DNA of 40,742 nucleotides, taken from NCBI GenBank assembly GCA_000432135.1, contig HF990656.1:41269-82010 (forward strand). Direction: 5' to 3'. The notes below the pieces were generated by a model. That model searched no databases, was not told where the DNA came from, and worked only from the letters and a program-made list of their open reading frames with translations. Position 1 is the stretch's first letter, and every line of letters starts with the position of its first letter. Below are positions 36,502 through 40,742 of this stretch, in pieces. The position numbers and the translations under genes are program-made. This DNA is from Firmicutes bacterium CAG:124. GTDB taxonomy: Bacteria; Bacillota; Clostridia; Oscillospirales; Oscillospiraceae.

Positions 36502-38643
36502 ATGAAGACATTGTTTAACCGCGTCTTCGACGGCTCTGACGAGATGTTCGCCAAGGCCGAGGAAGAAGTGAACAAGATCGTGGCTGAAGTCGGCCGCGAC
36601 GCTCCTCTGACGCTTCCCTCCACCGCGTATTTCTGCGCCTGCATCTATGCCTACATCGGCAAGAAGGTCACCACGACCGGCGAGCTGCAGGATGCTCTGG
36701 CCGATGTCAAGGCCATGATGCTCCGCGAGCCGCGCACCAACTCCATCTTCCAGTCCGGTGTCGGCACCGCCATCGCCGCTGAAATGATCGAAGCCTGCAA
36801 ATATGTCAAGACCCAGACCCCGTACGAGGGCACGCACTATCACGGCCATTTCACCGACGCAGAGGTCCGTGAGCTGGGCGTTCCCCTTGTCACCGGCGAT
36901 ATCCCCGGCTTCGTCGTCATGATCGGCCCGGCTCCCTCCACCGAGGAAGCGGTCGAGACGATCAAGGGCTACCAGTCCCGCGGCATTTTCGTCTTCCTGA
37001 TCGGCGGCATCATCGAGCAGGCTGTGGAAGCCGGTCTTTCCATGAGCTTCCCCGTCCGTGTCGTTCCCGTCGGCGAAGAGATCTGGTCCGTCGGCCACGT
37101 CATTTCTCTGGTCGTGCGCGCGGCCATGATCTTCGGCGCCATCCAGCCGGGCGACGTCGAGGGCTTCCACAAGTACACCTTCGACCGCATCAACGCGTTC
37201 GTCAACGCCTATAAGCCCGTCAACGACATTACCGTCGCCTGCGGCGCAGGCGCCATCAAGCTGGGCTTCCCGGTCATCACCAACGACCACGACGATATGT
37301 GGGCCGTTCCGAAGTCCCTCATCATCTATGATAACACCAAGGACTGGATCGACACCTCCATCGAGGCGCGCGGCATCAAGCTGAAGATCACCAAGATCGA
37401 CATCCCCGTCTCCTTCTCCTCCGCATTCGAGGGCGAGATCATCCGTAAGGGCGATATGCAAGTCGAGATCGACGGCTCCCGCAAGGACTGCTTCGAGCTT
37501 GTCACCACGAAGGACGCCTCCGAGGTCGAGGATCACAAGATCGTGGTCGAAGGCCCCGAAATCGACGAGATCCCGGTCGGCTCCAAGATCTCCATGAGCT
37601 ACACCGTCGAGGTCGCAGGCAAGAATATGCAGCCCGACTTCGAGCCTGTCTTCGAGCGTAAGATCCACTCCTTCCTCAACTGCGTGGAGGGCCTCATGCA
37701 CACCGGCCAGCGCGACATGATCCGCGTCCGTATCAGCAAGGCTGATTTCGAGGCCGGCTTCAAGTTCCGCCACATCGGCGAAGTGCTCTACGCCAAGATC
37801 AAGTCCGAATTTGACACGGTCGTTGACAAGTGCCAGGTCCGCATCGTCGTTGGCGACGAGCCGAACGCCGCGCTGCGCAAGCACGCCAACGAGGTCTTCG
37901 ACAAGCGCGACGAGCGCCTGAAGTCCATGACCGACGAATCCGTGCCCGTTTTCTATTCCTGCATCATGTGCCAGGCGTTCTCCCCGAGCCACGTCTGCAT
38001 CGTCACCCCGGAGCGTCTGGGCCTGTGCGGCGCCGTTTCGTGGCTGGATGCGAAGGCTACCAACGAACTCGACCCGCAGGGTCCCTGCCAGGTCGTCACC
38101 AAGGAGCGCTGCACCGACGAGCGCACCGGCCGCTATGAGGACGTCGACGAGGCCGTTGCACAGTACTCTCACGGCGCGCTGGAGCACGTCACGCTCTACT
38201 CCCTGCTGGAGGATCCGATGACCTCCTGCGGCTGCTTCGAGTGCATCTGCGGCATCGAGCCGTGCTCGATGGGCGTTGTCATCACCTGCCGTGAATACGC
38301 AGGCATCACTCCGCTCGGCATGACCTTCTCCGAGATGGCCTCCATGACCGGCGGCGGCGTGCAGACTCCGGGCTTCATGGGCCACGGCAAGCACTACATC
38401 GCCTCTCACAAGTTCCTCAAGGCCGAAGGCGGCGTCGGCCGTCTGGTCTGGCTGCCGAAGGAGCTGAAGGATCAGATCCGCGACAAGCTCAATGAGACTG
38501 CCAAGGATATGTACGATATCGACAACTTTGCCGATATGGTCGCCGACGAGACGAACTGCCCGAACGGCGATCCGGAAGAGCTGCTCGCCTTCCTGTCCGA
38601 GGTTGGCCACCCTGTCCTCAGCATGGACCCGCTGGATATTTAA
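36502..38643 (+). CDS. acsB: Acetyl-CoA synthase (CO-methylating), beta subunit
   Basis: A 713-residue enzyme that joins CO, a methyl group and CoA to acetyl-CoA. The start at 36502 follows AAAGGA and gives MKTLFNRVFDGSDEMF. Upstream ATGs would run into cooC. A-cluster cysteines are complete: Cys487, 490, 499 and 509 bind the [4Fe-4S] part, and Cys576/Cys578 (CGC) with Cys509 bind the nickel pair. The spacings (3, 9, 10, 67, 2) equal those of the Moorella enzyme (506, 509, 518, 528, 595, 597). The N-terminal domain that contacts CODH and carries the gas tunnel is present. CFeSP (acsC/acsD) and methyltransferase (acsE) genes do not follow, which is unusual for an acetogen cluster. Confidence 0.97.
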   Translation: MKTLFNRVFDGSDEMFAKAEEEVNKIVAEVGRDAPLTLPSTAYFCACIYAYIGKKVTTTGELQDALADVKAMMLREPRTNSIFQSGVGTAIAAEMIEACKYVKTQTPYEGTHYHGHFTDAEVRELGVPLVTGDIPGFVVMIGPAPSTEEAVETIKGYQSRGIFVFLIGGIIEQAVEAGLSMSFPVRVVPVGEEIWSVGHVISLVVRAAMIFGAIQPGDVEGFHKYTFDRINAFVNAYKPVNDITVACGAGAIKLGFPVITNDHDDMWAVPKSLIIYDNTKDWIDTSIEARGIKLKITKIDIPVSFSSAFEGEIIRKGDMQVEIDGSRKDCFELVTTKDASEVEDHKIVVEGPEIDEIPVGSKISMSYTVEVAGKNMQPDFEPVFERKIHSFLNCVEGLMHTGQRDMIRVRISKADFEAGFKFRHIGEVLYAKIKSEFDTVVDKCQVRIVVGDEPNAALRKHANEVFDKRDERLKSMTDESVPVFYSCIMCQAFSPSHVCIVTPERLGLCGAVSWLDAKATNELDPQGPCQVVTKERCTDERTGRYEDVDEAVAQYSHGALEHVTLYSLLEDPMTSCGCFECICGIEPCSMGVVITCREYAGITPLGMTFSEMASMTGGGVQTPGFMGHGKHYIASHKFLKAEGGVGRLVWLPKELKDQIRDKLNETAKDMYDIDNFADMVADETNCPNGDPEELLAFLSEVGHPVLSMDPLDI

Positions 38644-38660
38644 TTCAGAAGCTTCAGGAA

Positions 38661-38696
38661 AACGGCTCCCGTATGCAGCTGCATACGGGAGCCGTT
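38661..38696. repeat. 36-bp perfect palindrome, copy 2
   Basis: Identical base for base to 16616-16651. Here it begins 17 bp after the acsB stop, again between convergent genes (acsB and rplS). The flanks of the two copies differ. Confidence 0.9.
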
Positions 38697-38712
38697 CGTG
38701 TGTGGGTAAAGC

Positions 38713-38749
38713 AAAAACCGCCGGACTCCGTGTGGAACCGGCGGTTTTT
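38713..38749. terminator. Bidirectional terminator between acsB and rplS
   Basis: A perfect 12-bp stem, AAAAACCGCCGG with CCGGCGGTTTTT (38713-38724 and 38738-38749), and a 13-nt loop. U-runs would form on either strand, so it can end both the CODH/ACS operon and rplS. Confidence 0.9.
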
Positions 38750-38761
38750 GGATGGTTGGGA

Positions 38762-39103
38762 TCAGACCTTTTCCTTGACCTTTGCAGCCTTGCCAAGACG
38801 GTCGCGCAGATAGTACAGCTTCGCGCGGCGAACCTTGCCGTGGCGGACGCACTCGACGTTGACAACGTTGGGCGCATGGAGCGGGAAAACCTTCTCGCAG
38901 CCGACACCATAGGAGATGCGGCGAACGGTGATGGTTTCTTCGATACCGCCGTGCTTCTTGGCGATGACGGTGCCCTCGAAGATCTGGATTCTTTCGCGGG
39001 AACCTTCCTTGATTTTGACATGAACGCGAACGGTGTCGCCGACCTGAACTTCAGGCAGCTCCTGCTTCATGTACTGGCTGGTCAGAGCCTTCATGAGATC
39101 CAT
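38762..39103 (-). CDS. rplS: Ribosomal protein L19
   Basis: A 113-residue protein of the large ribosomal subunit at the 30S interface. The start at 39103 follows AAGGAGG and gives MDLMKALTSQYMKQELPEV. Family signatures are GDTVRVHVKIKEGSRERIQ, FEGTVIAKKHGG, the diagnostic TVRRISYGVGCEKVFPLHAP and the end RAKLYYLRDRLGKAAKVKEK. Length fits L19 (about 115). In many Firmicutes rplS lies with rimM and trmD. Here it stands alone between its own promoter/leader and a terminator. The upstream leader contains a compound hairpin, reminiscent of an L19 autoregulatory leader. Confidence 0.98.
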   Translation of the reverse strand: MDLMKALTSQYMKQELPEVQVGDTVRVHVKIKEGSRERIQIFEGTVIAKKHGGIEETITVRRISYGVGCEKVFPLHAPNVVNVECVRHGKVRRAKLYYLRDRLGKAAKVKEKV

Positions 39104-39148
39104 ACTTGTGTCCTCCTTCAAATTAAGAACGTTCATACCGCAAGGAAA

Positions 39149-39178
39149 TGCCGCTGCACCTTCGTGCCGGCTGCGGCA
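39149..39178 (-). promoter_or_regulatory. Structured leader of rplS (candidate)
   Basis: In the about 95-nt rplS leader a 6-bp stem (39149-39154 with 39173-39178) encloses a 4-bp stem closed by a GAAG loop on the - strand (39156-39159 with 39164-39167). A known family of L19 leader RNAs exists upstream of rplS in Firmicutes. Whether this belongs to it is not testable by eye. Confidence 0.4.
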
Positions 39179-39207
39179 GAGGACCATTCTTTTTCACAGA
39201 CCAATGT

Positions 39208-39236
39208 ATTTTAGCACACAGAGCGCCGAAAATCAA
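39208..39236 (-). promoter_or_regulatory. rplS promoter
   Basis: On the - strand, -35 TTGATT (39236-39231), 17-bp spacer and -10 TAAAAT (39213-39208). Confidence 0.75.
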
Positions 39237-39258
39237 GCATTTTTTCAGGAAAATCCGC

Positions 39259-39287
39259 TTGTTTTTATCGGTTCCGCGCTCTATAAT
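39259..39287 (+). promoter_or_regulatory. Promoter of the MFS transporter gene
   Basis: -35 TTGTTT (39259-39264), 17-bp spacer and a perfect -10 TATAAT (39282-39287), leaving a leader of about 30 nt. Confidence 0.75.
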
Positions 39288-39324
39288 AGTGTCTGTCATA
39301 CCGGCTGTAAAGGAAGCGAATGCC

Positions 39325-40518
39325 ATGGCGTCCAGAAAACGAATCGTTCTTTGTTATGTCCTCCTGCAGGCCAGCTTTTGGGGCATGATCAGCTCTATCT
39401 GCGCCTATCAGGCCGCGATCGTCCTCGACCGGGGCTTTACGACCGGACAGGCCGGAATTTTCTGCGCGCTGTGCTATCTGGCAAGCCTGTTTACGCAGCC
39501 GGTCATCGGCGGCTGGGCCGACCGGCACCCGAGCGTGCCCATCAAGCAGCTGCTGATCGTCATGCTGCTGCCTGCCGTGGCGCTCAATCTCGTCTTTTAT
39601 TTCACGCGCCCCGGCTTTGCGCTCACGGCGCTGATCATTTTCCTGTTCGGCGTGCTGGAGACGAACTCCTATCCGCTCATTGACTCGATGGGGATGCAGT
39701 ATGTCAACGCAGGCGTCAAGATTCCCTACAGCTTCGCACGCGGGATGGGTTCGCTGACCTACGCAGTTTTATGCGTCGTGACGGGGCTGCTGACGGCGCG
39801 GTTCGGTATGCAGGCGGCGCTTCTGGCGCACTGCGCCGAGCAGCTTCTGCTGATTGTCTGCCTGCTGGCATTCCCGAGCATCCCGGCGCGCCTTCTGCCG
39901 CAGCCGCAGGCAAAGTCGGCCTCTGGCCATTCGATCTGGCAGATCTTAAAGAAAAACAGGGTCTTTACGCTCATGCTCATCGCCTGCTTCTTCGGCATGA
40001 TGGGCGTGATGCCGATCAGCAATTTCCTTGTCTCGCTTGTAAACAGCCACGGCGGCGGCAGCACGGCGCTCGGCGTCGCGCAGTTTTTGATGGCCGCTTC
40101 GGAGCTGCCGTCAGCGCTGGTGTTCGGACTGCTGCAAAAGAAGATGAGCAGCGCGAAAATTCTGCTGATCTCGATCATCTTTATGGTGGTCAAGCCACTG
40201 CTGATCCTCGCGTCCGGTTCGCTTGGGATGCTGCTGGCCGTGCAGCCGGTGCAGATGCTGGGCTACGGCCTGTTCTTCCCGGCCTCGGTCTATTTTGCCA
40301 ACGAATCCGTTGACCCCGCCGACCGGGTGCAGGGCCAGTCCATCCGCACGATCCTCTCCATCTCGCTCAGTACGCTGCTGGGCAGTCTCGTCTCCGGGTA
40401 TCTGATCGATCTCGGCGGCACAACGCTCATGCTCTGGTTCTCGACCGGCTGCGCGTTCATCGGCGTGCTGATCGCGCTCGGCGCGCTGGCCGTGCAGAAA
40501 AAATCGCTGCGCGTGTAA
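39325..40518 (+). CDS. MFS transporter
   Basis: A 397-residue inner-membrane carrier with about 12 hydrophobic segments in two halves. The start at 39325 is chosen because it follows AAAGGAAG and the TATAAT promoter at 39282. In-frame ATGs further upstream lie before that promoter. The loop after the second helix has GGWADRHPSVPIKQL, a variant of the MFS GxxxDRxGR motif, and the central region has a charged linker (PQPQAKSASGHSIWQILKKN). The pattern resembles the MFS_1-like/nucleoside-symporter branch (SFWGMISSICAYQAAI at the N-terminus, RGMGSLTYA in helix 5). The substrate is unknown. It is followed after 19 bp by a UPF0126-family gene on the same strand. Confidence 0.9.
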   Translation: MASRKRIVLCYVLLQASFWGMISSICAYQAAIVLDRGFTTGQAGIFCALCYLASLFTQPVIGGWADRHPSVPIKQLLIVMLLPAVALNLVFYFTRPGFALTALIIFLFGVLETNSYPLIDSMGMQYVNAGVKIPYSFARGMGSLTYAVLCVVTGLLTARFGMQAALLAHCAEQLLLIVCLLAFPSIPARLLPQPQAKSASGHSIWQILKKNRVFTLMLIACFFGMMGVMPISNFLVSLVNSHGGGSTALGVAQFLMAASELPSALVFGLLQKKMSSAKILLISIIFMVVKPLLILASGSLGMLLAVQPVQMLGYGLFFPASVYFANESVDPADRVQGQSIRTILSISLSTLLGSLVSGYLIDLGGTTLMLWFSTGCAFIGVLIALGALAVQKKSLRV

Positions 40519-40537
40519 GCTTCCGGAGGTTTCCGTT

Positions 40538-40742
40538 ATGTCCAATGTTCTTGTTTTTGTGTTGGAACTGATCGGCACGGCCGCGTTTGCCGTGTCCGGC
40601 GCCATTGTCGGCATCAAAAAGCAGATGGATCTGTTCGGCGTGATCGTCCTCGGCGTCTGCACGGCGGTCGGCGGCGGTATTGTCCGCGACGTCATTCTCG
40701 GCGTGACCCCGCCTGCGACGTTCCACGATCCCGTCTATACCC
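40538..40742 (+). CDS. UPF0126/TRIC-family membrane protein, 3' end outside window
   Basis: The first 68 codons of a membrane protein starting MSNVLVFVLELIGTAAFAVSGAIVGI. The second segment has MDLFGVIVLGVCTAVGGGIVRDVILG, with the Gly-rich turn GGGIVRD typical of UPF0126 (trimeric intracellular cation channel, YadS-like) proteins, whose repeat unit has three helices. The frame is open to the window end. CCGGAGG precedes the ATG. Bacterial members have been implicated in ion or small-solute passage. The physiological role here is not known. It is probably co-transcribed with the MFS gene. Confidence 0.9.
   Translation, partial: MSNVLVFVLELIGTAAFAVSGAIVGIKKQMDLFGVIVLGVCTAVGGGIVRDVILGVTPPATFHDPVYT

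Noticed and set aside
36451..39021. An 856-residue open frame on the - strand across acsB
   Set aside because: It is an antisense shadow of acsB produced by strong GC and codon bias. Its sequence is rich in low-complexity Asp/Gly/Leu/Val and runs through the palindrome and rplS. The + strand acsB has every catalytic residue.
1..40742. CRISPR arrays, tRNA or rRNA genes
   Set aside because: I saw no regularly spaced direct repeats, no tRNA-like cloverleaf with a TTCGANNC arm and no conserved rRNA segments on either strand.
1..40742. Insertion sequence or prophage
   Set aside because: No transposase, integrase or phage structural gene is present. The repeats found are short and non-coding.

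Overview
The window looks like a chromosomal segment of an anaerobic, spore-forming Clostridia, most likely a gut member of the Oscillospiraceae or a relative. This rests on the GC-rich coding sequence, AGGAGG-type ribosome sites, TTGACA/TATAAT-like promoters, the sporulation regulator spoIIID, a glycyl radical enzyme and a bifunctional CO dehydrogenase/acetyl-CoA synthase (Wood-Ljungdahl) operon. I could run no database search. Names come from motifs and family recognition.

Layout. 1-2.2 kb (+): the 3' part of a sensor kinase gene, a GerMN lipoprotein and a 24-codon fossil of a response regulator. 2.3-12.2 kb (-): a block transcribed leftwards, with a response regulator and kinase, then a large propeller-like solute-binding lipoprotein, two sugar-type ABC permeases, a HlyD-like adaptor and a MacB-like membrane protein. 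No ATPase is encoded here. 12.4-16.6 kb (+): RluA-type pseudouridine synthase, MATE transporter, uridine-kinase-like P-loop kinase and peptidase T. 16.7-20.5 kb (-): a five-gene operon with DUF3006-like, Dabb, uncharacterised glycyl radical enzyme, AraD epimerase/aldolase and UPF0303 proteins. 20.6-21.9 kb (+): a small helical protein and a cytidylate-kinase-like protein. 22.0-26.0 kb (-): gdhA, serA and serC (nitrogen assimilation and serine synthesis), then spoIIID.

26.2-28.1 kb (+): a membrane-anchored glycerophosphodiesterase and a GNAT acetyltransferase, each preceded by a copy of the same ~95-bp promoter-bearing repeat. 28.2-32.5 kb (+): FecCD-type permease, ABC ATPase, methyltransferase, XdhC-like protein and THEP1-like NTPase, a set suggesting metal uptake linked to molybdenum-hydroxylase maturation. 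32.6 kb: MscS channel. 33.8-38.6 kb (+): cooS-cooC-acsB, a CODH/ACS operon with all recognisable metal ligands but no corrinoid-protein genes. 38.8-39.1 kb (-): rplS. 39.3 kb to the end (+): an MFS transporter and the start of a UPF0126/TRIC-family protein.

Non-coding structure is rich. There is a 36-bp perfect palindrome present identically in two convergent intergenic gaps, a dispersed GC-rich repeat, a ~130-bp imperfect inverted repeat inside the XdhC operon, an inverted repeat around the -10 box of the cytidylate-kinase-like gene, and a possible structured leader upstream of rplS. The best candidates for undescribed biology are the glycyl radical enzyme operon, the ATPase-less importer/adaptor cluster whose adaptor carries an AT-rich insertion, and the duplicated promoter element.
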